Source: Saprospiraceae bacterium
Lineage (GTDB): Bacteria; Bacteroidota; Bacteroidia; Chitinophagales; Saprospiraceae
Assembly: GCA_019187365.1 (NCBI GenBank)
Contig: JABARE010000019.1
Location: 1 to 64,000, forward strand
Reading direction: 5' to 3'
Length of the DNA: 64,000 bases
In this document: positions 35,008 through 42,337 of the stretch, one piece after another
Layout: each line of letters opens with the position of its first letter
How positions within the stretch are numbered: position 1 is the first letter of the stretch
Notes under the pieces: model-generated
Databases searched by the model: none
Told to the model about the DNA's origin: nothing
What the model saw: the letters and a program-made list of their open reading frames with translations, nothing else
Translations under genes and position numbers: made by a program

Positions 35008-37454
35008 TGCAGGCTCATCCTGAGTCCTACATTTAAATGTCGGAGTGCCTGGGGATAGAGTGCTTTATAGTGGTACAAACCGGAAGATTCCACACCGAGA
35101 TAGGGGTTGGAAGTGAGGTCCACCGCATAATCAGCCCCAAACCGGGAGATCCAGCCATGACTGAAATAGGATGCAGCCCCAAGGTTAGATAGTTCTAGCC
35201 AGCATTCCAGTTTGACGTGTTTCCAGTTGCCCAGTTCGGCATTCACCCCACCCTGCACCAGGGCATACCCAGGCACCCTGCTCTCAGATCGCGAAGTATT
35301 TTCAAGGGAATAGTCCGACACATACTGCATGCGAAGCCTCATGGTGAAAGAGGGCATGAATCGAATGGGAAGGGAAGGCTTCCATTGCAATTCTCCAAAA
35401 GCCATAAAGCTTGGCTGGTAGGCCAGGCGGGCGTTGCGATGCAAAACCGTCCTTTCCGGGCCGTAGCTTCCATCTGCGTTGTAAACGGGAATCACTTCAG
35501 TCCACTGTGGGATCCGGGAACCAGACAACGCGCAGGAAGTTCTCCATTGCAATCCTTTACCCAGCGACAGGGTGCTCAACAGTTCCCCGCCAAATACGTT
35601 GACTCCACGGAGGAACAGGCGTTTTGGTTCGCCCACGTCGTTGAGTGATCCGGATAAAGCCCGCAAAGCGTCATAGTGCATCCAAAAGGCATTCATGGTG
35701 GCAATCAATTGGTCACCAAATTGAATATGGACTCCCAATTCAGCATCATAAAGCTTTTCGGGATCCAGCAGATCAGGAGAACGGATCACATCTTCCCGAA
35801 ACGCTTCCCGCTCCATGTAACCTAGTGAGGAGGTCCACCGCAGCTTTTCATTTGCAGGGAGCTGAAAGAACAAACGAGGCGTAAACATGTCGAGGTCCAT
35901 AACGCGTTCCAGTATTTGGTCCCCCTCTTCTGTGCCAGAGATGGTATACCGCAGCTTTCGGTATTGGATGTCAAACTGAAGCGACCAGTGGGTGGGCCTC
36001 TGATAGAGGATTTTTAAGGCAATAGAGCCATCCGTCTTCCTGCCACGATTGCTATAGTACCGGTCTTTGATCCGGCTAAACTGCTCCAGAAACACCTCGC
36101 TGACATCGCCGAAATGCAGGCCATTGTAGTGGCTCAGTGTAAGCGAAGGCCGCAATTCAAGCTTGGGATCAAGAAAGAACTGGAAGTCGGACCGGTAATA
36201 AACGAAATCGTTGGACAGCCACTTTCTCCTGGCAAGGTCTCCCCTATCCCCGGAGGAACTGACGATGCCATAGTCGTTAAGCCGCACACTGGCCTGGTAG
36301 TTTTCATAGAATCCCCCGCCATGGGTATAATTGATGGCCTGATTCCACAATGTAGCTGAGTTCAATTTCCACTGATAAAAAAGCTGCAGGTGGTCTTGCG
36401 CATAGTCGTCGATTTCACGGTCGTATGGCAGACCTGGACGGGTGGTTCCTGCAGCATTGAATCGACGCAGGCTGTCGATGCCAGCATATTGGATGGGCAG
36501 CCCAAACCAGGCTTGTCCGGTCAGTTCCCGGCCGTGCAGGTAGTTGAAACGCAAAGCATAATTCCGATGCAAATACCCGGCAGAAAGTCTAAAAGACTTC
36601 AGGTCTGAATGAGCTCTTTCTATATACCCATGCGAGACCTGTTTTGACAGCCCCAGTTCAAAATGGTATTTTCCATCGAGCAGGCCAGAACTGGCCTGAA
36701 CGCTGAGTTTTCTTGTAGAAAATGAACCAGCCACAACTTGAACATTCAATTCCGGATCAAATTTCAAGCCATTGGTAAAGATGTCGACAGCCCCGCCAAA
36801 CGAAGGGGCTCCTCCCCGGTTGGGAACGTTGCCCCGCAAGAGCGTTATAGATTCGGCTCCGGATGCTACATCCGGGATATCCACGAAATAGCTTAAGGAG
36901 GATTCTGCGTCCGTAAAGGGAATCCCGTTGAGGGTCACCTGGACGTGTCCAGGATCCAGCCCCCTGAATCTCAATCCGGTATATCCGATTCCGTTGCCTG
37001 CATCGGATTGTAGCAGCAGTCCTGGACTTGACACGAGCAGGTAAGGCAGGTCCTTTTCCTGGCCATTCTTCCGCAGGGTGGCATGGTTCAAGAGACTCGC
37101 ATTGGCAGCCTGAGCGAGGTCGAGCTGGAATGACCGGACAAGCACTTCACCAAACTCCACTCTGCGTTCGAACTCCAGTCTATAAAAAGTGTCTCTGGTA
37201 CCCATGGTGATGGTTTTGTAGGCGATATCGTAGCGGTAGTCGACAGAGAGGGCAAATATTCCTGGAGGCACGCTATCGAAACGGCAATGCCCGGACGGGT
37301 CGGTTTGTGTAGTCCTTTCGAGTTGAACCAGCGAGATTTCAATTCCACTATAAGGCCGTCCGCCATCATCGACAATGTGCATTAGCAGGCTGGCCTGAGC
37401 GACAGCCATCCCAGTTTGAAAAAAAAGTATGATTGAACAGAATAACAGCCTCAT
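35004..37454 (-). CDS. TonB-dependent outer-membrane receptor, probably thiamine uptake
   Basis: About 816 residues from the ATG at 37454, giving the signal peptide MRLLFCSIILFFQTGMAVAQ; an ATG at 37502 would place the start inside the riboswitch and is disfavoured. A CarboxypepD_reg-like domain (about 20-100) precedes the plug (LRFRGLDPGHVQVTLNGIPF, LLRGNVPNRGGAPSFGGAVDI) and a 22-strand-type barrel ending in LNVGLRMSLH. A TPP riboswitch directly upstream implies repression when thiamine pyrophosphate is plentiful, so thiamine or a precursor is the likely ligand. TPP-riboswitch-controlled thiamine receptors are established in Bacteroidota. No PnuT or thiamine pyrophosphokinase gene is adjacent. 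Confidence 0.9.
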   Translation of the reverse strand: MRLLFCSIILFFQTGMAVAQASLLMHIVDDGGRPYSGIEISLVQLERTTQTDPSGHCRFDSVPPGIFALSVDYRYDIAYKTITMGTRDTFYRLEFERRVEFGEVLVRSFQLDLAQAANASLLNHATLRKNGQEKDLPYLLVSSPGLLLQSDAGNGIGYTGLRFRGLDPGHVQVTLNGIPFTDAESSLSYFVDIPDVASGAESITLLRGNVPNRGGAPSFGGAVDIFTNGLKFDPELNVQVVAGSFSTRKLSVQASSGLLDGKYHFELGLSKQVSHGYIERAHSDLKSFRLSAGYLHRNYALRFNYLHGRELTGQAWFGLPIQYAGIDSLRRFNAAGTTRPGLPYDREIDDYAQDHLQLFYQWKLNSATLWNQAINYTHGGGFYENYQASVRLNDYGIVSSSGDRGDLARRKWLSNDFVYYRSDFQFFLDPKLELRPSLTLSHYNGLHFGDVSEVFLEQFSRIKDRYYSNRGRKTDGSIALKILYQRPTHWSLQFDIQYRKLRYTISGTEEGDQILERVMDLDMFTPRLFFQLPANEKLRWTSSLGYMEREAFREDVIRSPDLLDPEKLYDAELGVHIQFGDQLIATMNAFWMHYDALRALSGSLNDVGEPKRLFLRGVNVFGGELLSTLSLGKGLQWRTSCALSGSRIPQWTEVIPVYNADGSYGPERTVLHRNARLAYQPSFMAFGELQWKPSLPIRFMPSFTMRLRMQYVSDYSLENTSRSESRVPGYALVQGGVNAELGNWKHVKLECWLELSNLGAASYFSHGWISRFGADYAVDLTSNPYLGVESSGLYHYKALYPQALRHLNVGLRMSLH

Positions 37455-37497
37455 CGATCGAAATTTTCGGTTTAAAAATGGTCGGAGAGCGATGGGC

Positions 37498-37578
37498 ATC
37501 ATTCCAGTCAGGCATTACCCTGTCAGGTTCAGCGGGTTTGATCTCAGCCGGCTAAATGCTTATACGGCACCCCGATAT
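37498..37578 (-). promoter_or_regulatory. TPP (THI element) riboswitch
   Basis: Read on the minus strand: GGGGTGCC (37573-37566), GGCTGAGAT (to 37541), ACCCGCTGAACCTGA and GGGTAATGCC, then CTGGAA: the conserved core of the thiamine pyrophosphate aptamer in the right order, with a short P3. It ends 44 nt before the receptor start, and no T-run terminator is visible, so control of translation initiation is the simpler model. Its 5' half lies within the end of the upstream ATPase gene, whose TGA stop (37546-37544) is part of the CTGAGA core. Confidence 0.93.
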
Positions 37579-38116
37579 CGGCGTTAAAGTTATGTAGATT
37601 TTTCAAAAACCTGCGCACGAAAAACTCAGCCCTGGTGAACCGTTCAGCGCCGATACCCGTTAGGATGTTGTAGTTTAAATGGTTGGAGTCCAGTGCATGC
37701 AGGTATTTTTGAAACAAACGGTGGCGGTCGCGTGGGTTTTCGCGCAGTGGATCGGCGATCCATGGAGTATCCGGAAAGCAAAGCAGGTAAAAATGAGCCT
37801 TTCTCTGGAGCCAAAGTTCCCACATTGATTGCGGCGTTCCTCCGTACTTGTCTTCATACCAGATGCAGTAGGTCAGCAGGTCTGTATCGAGGATTCCCAG
37901 TTGCCCGTATTCGGGTAATGCATCCAGCAATTTTGCATGGTGCAAAGCCATCTCGAGGATGTCTGGCGGCCCATAAACTCCACCCCGGGCATGGAGATAA
38001 TCCCGGCTATGTTCTGTCAGCAGTGTACCTTTGCAGATGCTGCTTAGCCGGATGGCCAATGCCGATTTTGCACAGGATTCCGGCCCCGTGAGCACAATGC
38101 GGACTGAAGCATTCAT
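37544..38116 (-). CDS. NadR-like P-loop ATPase/kinase with altered Walker A
   Basis: 190 residues from the ATG at 38116 (MNASVRIVLTG); an ATG 33 bp upstream would overlap the divergent gene. It resembles the AAA_28/NadR ribosylnicotinamide-kinase group: GPESCAKSAL at 11-20, EHSRDYL, LDTDLLTYCIWYEDKYG, HFYLLCFPDTPW, and the lid-like DPLRENPRDRHRLF. The Walker A glycine before Lys is Ala (CAKS instead of the usual SGKS), so nucleotide binding may be altered. Relatives in Bacteroidota often sit near thiamine or NMN transport genes, and this one is directly upstream of the riboswitch-controlled receptor. Its last dozen codons (ADIGVPYKHLAG) are encoded by riboswitch sequence. Confidence 0.8.
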   Translation of the reverse strand: MNASVRIVLTGPESCAKSALAIRLSSICKGTLLTEHSRDYLHARGGVYGPPDILEMALHHAKLLDALPEYGQLGILDTDLLTYCIWYEDKYGGTPQSMWELWLQRKAHFYLLCFPDTPWIADPLRENPRDRHRLFQKYLHALDSNHLNYNILTGIGAERFTRAEFFVRRFLKNLHNFNADIGVPYKHLAG

Positions 38117-38136
38117 GTAAACACCCGGCTGTATAG

Positions 38137-38144
38137 CAAAGATA
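38137..38144 (-). promoter_or_regulatory. Candidate -7 element for the ATPase gene
   Basis: Minus-strand TATCTTTG (TAnnTTTG) about 20 bp upstream of the ATG at 38116, overlapping the first base of the divergent gene. No -33 TTG at normal spacing. Confidence 0.4.
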
Positions 38145-38701
38145 TGCACGACATTGAACCTTTCTATAAATGGAATGAATTGTACGAAAGTTCCCTGGAC
38201 GTAAATTCACCGTATTACGCAAAGGAATATGACGGCTTACAATATTCCAACCGCGTGTACAACTATTTCATTCACCCGTTATGGGATGAGATAGGATCAG
38301 AAACGCTCTTCGTCAAAATACTCTTCGCTGATTACGATGAGGGATATTGCATAATAGAATTGATCGGCGAATGGAATGACTGTCTTACGAACGACATCAT
38401 GTTCCTCAAGAGAAAACTCGCAGACGTGCTCATACGCCGCAAGATTAACCGTTTCATCCTACTATGTGATCACGTATTTAATTTTCACGGATCCGACGAT
38501 TGCTATTACGAGGAATGGAAGGAAGACCTGCAGGAGGAAGGCGGGTATATTTGCCTGATCAACATCCAGGAGCATTTGGTCGACGAACTAAAGCGCTTTG
38601 GTTTGTTCCGGCACGTCATCACTCGCAAGGCATTCCAGGATCTCAATTGGCGCAAAATGGAGCCGCAACATCTTTTAGAATTTGTCGAATCGAAAATTTG
38701 A
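38144..38701 (+). CDS. Conserved hypothetical protein upstream of era
   Basis: 185 residues, acidic, no signal peptide or membrane segment, so cytosolic. I do not recognise the family. Visible features are aromatic-rich segments (FYKWNELY, YFIHPLWDE), a central CIIELIGEWNDCL, and a possible Rossmann-like alternation (FILLCDHVFNFHGSDDCYYEEWKEDL). Its TGA overlaps the TTG start of era by 3 nt in TTGA, so it is translationally coupled to era and is first in a seven-gene run. Start at 38144 is 27 bp from the divergent ATPase start. Confidence 0.75.
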   Translation: MHDIEPFYKWNELYESSLDVNSPYYAKEYDGLQYSNRVYNYFIHPLWDEIGSETLFVKILFADYDEGYCIIELIGEWNDCLTNDIMFLKRKLADVLIRRKINRFILLCDHVFNFHGSDDCYYEEWKEDLQEEGGYICLINIQEHLVDELKRFGLFRHVITRKAFQDLNWRKMEPQHLLEFVESKI

Positions 38702-39603
38702 ATCCTGAAATAATATATCATTCCGGGTATGTGAACCTCGTAGGGTTGCCGAATAGTGGCAAATCGACTTTATTCAATGCTCTTTTAAATGCAAAGATGG
38801 CTATTGTCAGTCCGAAGCCGCAAACAACGAGGCTTCGGGTAACCGGAATTTTACAGGAAGACAATATGCAATTAATCCTGTCGGACACCCCAGGATGGAT
38901 TGAGCAGACGGCTTATCCACTGCAACAGGTCATGAATTTGCAAGTCAAAATTGCACTTGAGGATGCCGATGTGCTGGTTTGGGTTGCGGACCCGCATTTC
39001 GGGGATCCCATTCCGGACAGAGTCGCACAAATGGTCAGGCAATCCGGTATTCCCACCGTCCTGTGTTATACAAAGAGAGACCTCAAGAGGGCAGAAAAGG
39101 ATCCCCAAAAGGAGAATTCTGTCAACCTTCCATTTGAGCCTGTTGCCGTTTTCCATGTTTCCGGAACGACCCACGAAGGTGTAAACGATTTGCTAACTGC
39201 ATTGAAATCGATGTTGCCTGTACATCCGCCCTATTTTCCGGAGGATTATATGAGCGATCGCAACATGCGTTTCTTTTTGTCTGAGATGATTAGAGAGCAG
39301 GCCATGTTGTTGTACGGAGCAGAAATACCGTATCATCTCTTTGTAGCGGTTGAGACTTGTAAGGGCGTTGACGAGTCTGCGCCCCTCGCACAGATCTTTG
39401 CAACAATTTATACGGGCAAGGAGTCTCATGTCCCCATTCTCATTGGGAAGGGGGGAAAACAACTCAAGGAGCTGGGAACCCGTTCGAGAAAAGAGATGGA
39501 GCAATTTCTGCATCAAAAAGTCTATCTCAACCTAAGTGTAAAATTGCGCAAAGACTGGCGCAGCAATTCTTCATTTCTTCAAAAATCTGGCCTGTTTCAA
39601 TGA
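38698..39603 (+). CDS. era: GTPase Era
   Basis: 301 residues. Ras-like GTPase that binds the 3' end of 16S rRNA during 30S maturation. G1 GLPNSGKST, G3 DTPG and G4 as TKRD are present. The C-terminal KH domain includes ILIGKGGKQLKELGTRSRKEME, the RNA-binding GxxG loop. No ATG lies near the conserved N-terminus; the TTG at 38698, inside the preceding gene's stop (TTGA), gives the usual Era length. Its own stop overlaps the der ATG (ATGA). Confidence 0.94.
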   Translation: MNPEIIYHSGYVNLVGLPNSGKSTLFNALLNAKMAIVSPKPQTTRLRVTGILQEDNMQLILSDTPGWIEQTAYPLQQVMNLQVKIALEDADVLVWVADPHFGDPIPDRVAQMVRQSGIPTVLCYTKRDLKRAEKDPQKENSVNLPFEPVAVFHVSGTTHEGVNDLLTALKSMLPVHPPYFPEDYMSDRNMRFFLSEMIREQAMLLYGAEIPYHLFVAVETCKGVDESAPLAQIFATIYTGKESHVPILIGKGGKQLKELGTRSRKEMEQFLHQKVYLNLSVKLRKDWRSNSSFLQKSGLFQ

Positions 39604-40901
39604 GTTTCACTGTAGCCATCGTGGGAAGACCCAACGTCGGGAAATCGACATTTTTCAACCGTCTGATCGGTCGCAAAAAATCGATCGTCGACGACATCAG
39701 CGGGGTGACCCGCGACCGCATTTACGACATTGCCGACTGGAATGGAAAAACATTCACCGTGATTGACACGGGTGGATTTGTTCCAGGATCTGCAGATGTA
39801 TTTGAATCAGGCATTCGCCGTCAGGTTGAACTCGCCATTTCGGAAGCCCACTGCATATTGTTTATGACCGACGCCATGACCGGTGTTACCGATCTCGATA
39901 TGGCAATGGCTGAGTTGCTTCGCAAGACACGCAAACCGGTATTTTTGGTTGTCAACAAGGTCGATAACCACAATCGGCAGCTGCTGGCCCAGGAAATGTG
40001 GAGCCTTGGCTTTAAGGAATTGTTTTGTATCTCCTCAATATCGGGTAGCGGAACAGGAGAACTGCTCGATGCCATTGCGGCATTGGTGAGCACTCCCCCG
40101 CCAGATGAAATCGATTTGCCACGTTTCGCCATCATCGGACAGCCCAATGTTGGTAAGTCCAGCTTCCTAAATGCCTTACTGGGTGAAGAGCGCAACATGG
40201 TCACGGAAATCGCCGGGACCACCCGGGATCCGATCCATACAACTTACCGCAAGTTTGGCAAGGAGTTTATATTGGTAGACACGGCGGGGATTCGCAAAAA
40301 ATCGAAAGTCAACGAAGACCTCGAATTCTACTCTGTGATCCGGGCTGTTCGCGTCATTGAGGAGTGTGATGTCTGTTTTCTCATGATTGACGCAACCCTT
40401 GGCATTGAGTCCCAGGACATGGAATTGGTATCCCTGGTAATCCGCCGTAATAAGGGACTTGTGGTACTCGTTAATAAATGGGATCTCGTATCCAAAGAGA
40501 CCAACACCATGCGACAATTTGAGACTATACTCCGCGCCAAACTCGCACCTTTTACGGATGTTCCGATTTTATTTATCTCTGCCCTTGAGAAACAGCGCAT
40601 ATACCAGGCGATGGAAACCGGACTGGAAGTCTATGCCAATCTTCGCAGGGAGATCAAAACATCTGAATTGAATGAAAAAATGCTGGAAGCCATAGCAAAA
40701 GTTCCGCCTCCCTCTTACCGGAACCAACTCATTAAGATCAAATACGTGACGCAGATTAAAAAGGAGTATCCGCTCTTTGCCTTTTTCACCAATCACCCGG
40801 ACCACATCAAAGGTTCCTATAAGCACTACCTTGAAAACCAGCTACGCGCGCTGTTTTCCTTTACCGGTGCCCCGATCCGGTTACTCTTCAAAGAAAAATA
40901 A
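39600..40901 (+). CDS. der: GTPase Der (EngA)
   Basis: 433 residues, essential for 50S subunit maturation. Two tandem GTPase domains: GRPNVGKST (about 9-17), DTGG and NKVD; then GQPNVGKSS (about 180), DTAGI and NKWD; followed by a KH-like C-terminal domain (PPPSYRNQLIKIKYVTQ). Length and order are normal. Starts with a 4-nt overlap (ATGA) with era and ends 2 nt before rmlC. Confidence 0.97.
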   Translation: MSFTVAIVGRPNVGKSTFFNRLIGRKKSIVDDISGVTRDRIYDIADWNGKTFTVIDTGGFVPGSADVFESGIRRQVELAISEAHCILFMTDAMTGVTDLDMAMAELLRKTRKPVFLVVNKVDNHNRQLLAQEMWSLGFKELFCISSISGSGTGELLDAIAALVSTPPPDEIDLPRFAIIGQPNVGKSSFLNALLGEERNMVTEIAGTTRDPIHTTYRKFGKEFILVDTAGIRKKSKVNEDLEFYSVIRAVRVIEECDVCFLMIDATLGIESQDMELVSLVIRRNKGLVVLVNKWDLVSKETNTMRQFETILRAKLAPFTDVPILFISALEKQRIYQAMETGLEVYANLRREIKTSELNEKMLEAIAKVPPPSYRNQLIKIKYVTQIKKEYPLFAFFTNHPDHIKGSYKHYLENQLRALFSFTGAPIRLLFKEK

Positions 40902-40903
40902 CG

Positions 40904-41440
40904 ATGGATTTCACTCAGACCGGAATTCAGGGATTAATCCTGATCACACCTAAGGTGATAGCCGACCACCGTGGAAACTTTACAGAGACTTTCAACCAGC
41001 GCCTGATGGAGGCTTACGGACTCCAGTATACATTTGTTCAGGACAACGAAGTTCATTCCATTTTTGGGGTTATAAGGGGGCTTCATTATCAAAAGGGTTC
41101 AGCTGCACAGACAAAGCTCGTCCGAGTCATTAAGGGTACCATACTGGATGTTGCCGTCGACCTGCGTGAGGGCAGTCCTCATTATATGCGCGCATTCTCC
41201 ACCGAGCTCTCTGAAGCCAATCACCGCCAATTGCTTATCCCCGCTGGGTTTGCACATGGATATGCGGTCCTGAGTGAGTCCGCCGTGGTGCTATACAAGG
41301 TCGACAATTATTATTCACAACAAGATGAGGCGGGCATTCATCCTCTGGATCCAGCACTCAGCATAAACTGGTTGTTGCCCCCTTCAAGCAGGATCCTCTC
41401 GGAAAAAGATTTAACCTGGCCATACACCTCTTCGCACTAG
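40904..41440 (+). CDS. rmlC: dTDP-4-dehydrorhamnose 3,5-epimerase
   Basis: 178 residues, cupin fold; third step of dTDP-L-rhamnose synthesis, inverting C3 and C5 of dTDP-4-keto-6-deoxyglucose. Conserved RGNFTETF, IRGLHYQKG (catalytic His) and LIPAGFAHGYAVLSE are present, and YKVDNYYSQQDEAGI carries the active-site Tyr. Follows der by 2 nt and precedes rmlD by 3 nt. rmlA and rmlB are not in the window, so the rest of the pathway must lie elsewhere. Confidence 0.96.
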   Translation: MDFTQTGIQGLILITPKVIADHRGNFTETFNQRLMEAYGLQYTFVQDNEVHSIFGVIRGLHYQKGSAAQTKLVRVIKGTILDVAVDLREGSPHYMRAFSTELSEANHRQLLIPAGFAHGYAVLSESAVVLYKVDNYYSQQDEAGIHPLDPALSINWLLPPSSRILSEKDLTWPYTSSH

Positions 41441-41443
41441 CCA

Positions 41444-42337
41444 ATGAAAATAAAGGTGTTGGTAACGGGATCTGAGGGTCAATTGGGACGCGAGCTACAA
41501 ACACTTGCCCCGGAAAACCCACTATTTGACTTCACTTTTATAAACCGTTCCCAATGGGACCTTGGAGCAAATAAACCTCTGCTTCCCATATTAAAAAACA
41601 GTGCCACGCAATATCTCGTCAATGCCGCCGCATATACGGCAGTAGATGCGGCAGAGAGCGACGAAGCCAACTGTTTTAATATAAATGCGGTAGCACCGGG
41701 GAAGATGGCAAAAGACTGCAAGGAAGCAAACGTACGCTTGGTTCAGATTTCCAGCGATTACGTTTTTTCGGATGGAAGAGGCAAGCTCATTAAAGAGGAC
41801 CACCCTAAATTGCCTGCGGGAGTGTATGCCAAATCCAAGAGTCTGGGAGAAGATCTGGTCCTATCAAACCATCCGGACGGGACATTGGTTGTGCGCACTT
41901 CATGGTTGTACAGCAGCTTTGGGAAAAATTTTGTTAAAACGATACTACGCAAAGGGATGGAGGGATCACCTCTGCGGGTCGTTGCAGACCAACATGGCAG
42001 TCCTACCTATGCCCGCGATCTTGCGATTGCCATAATAAAACTCATAGAAGTCAGCTACGGAAGACCCATTCGTGAAAGCGAGCGCATTCTTCATTATTGC
42101 AACGAGGGCATTTGCACCTGGTATGATCTGGCTGAGGAAATTCTGTGCTATGCTGGTTTGTCTGCTCCGCTTGCAGCCATTGATACCGCATCTCTTGGGG
42201 CGTGTGCCCCCCGCCCGCTTTTCAGTGGATTAGATTGTTCCAGAATCCGAAATGTCCTGGGGATTACAATTCCAGGCTGGAAAGACAGTCTCCATCAATG
42301 TCTCGATCTTCTGCTCACCAACAATGAATGGAAATGA
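41444..42337 (+). CDS. rmlD: dTDP-4-dehydrorhamnose reductase
   Basis: 297 residues, short-chain dehydrogenase fold using NAD(P)H to complete dTDP-L-rhamnose. N-terminal VTGSEGQLGREL is the nucleotide-binding glycine motif, NAAAYTAVDAAE and SSDYVFSDG are family segments, and YAKSKSLGE is the YxxxK catalytic pair. Its TGA overlaps the next gene's ATG (ATGA). Product expected to feed cell-surface polysaccharide. Confidence 0.96.
   Translation: MKIKVLVTGSEGQLGRELQTLAPENPLFDFTFINRSQWDLGANKPLLPILKNSATQYLVNAAAYTAVDAAESDEANCFNINAVAPGKMAKDCKEANVRLVQISSDYVFSDGRGKLIKEDHPKLPAGVYAKSKSLGEDLVLSNHPDGTLVVRTSWLYSSFGKNFVKTILRKGMEGSPLRVVADQHGSPTYARDLAIAIIKLIEVSYGRPIRESERILHYCNEGICTWYDLAEEILCYAGLSAPLAAIDTASLGACAPRPLFSGLDCSRIRNVLGITIPGWKDSLHQCLDLLLTNNEWK

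Noticed and set aside
37455..37502. Upstream ATG for the TonB receptor
   Set aside because: It would start inside the TPP aptamer; the ATG at 37454 gives a proper signal peptide.
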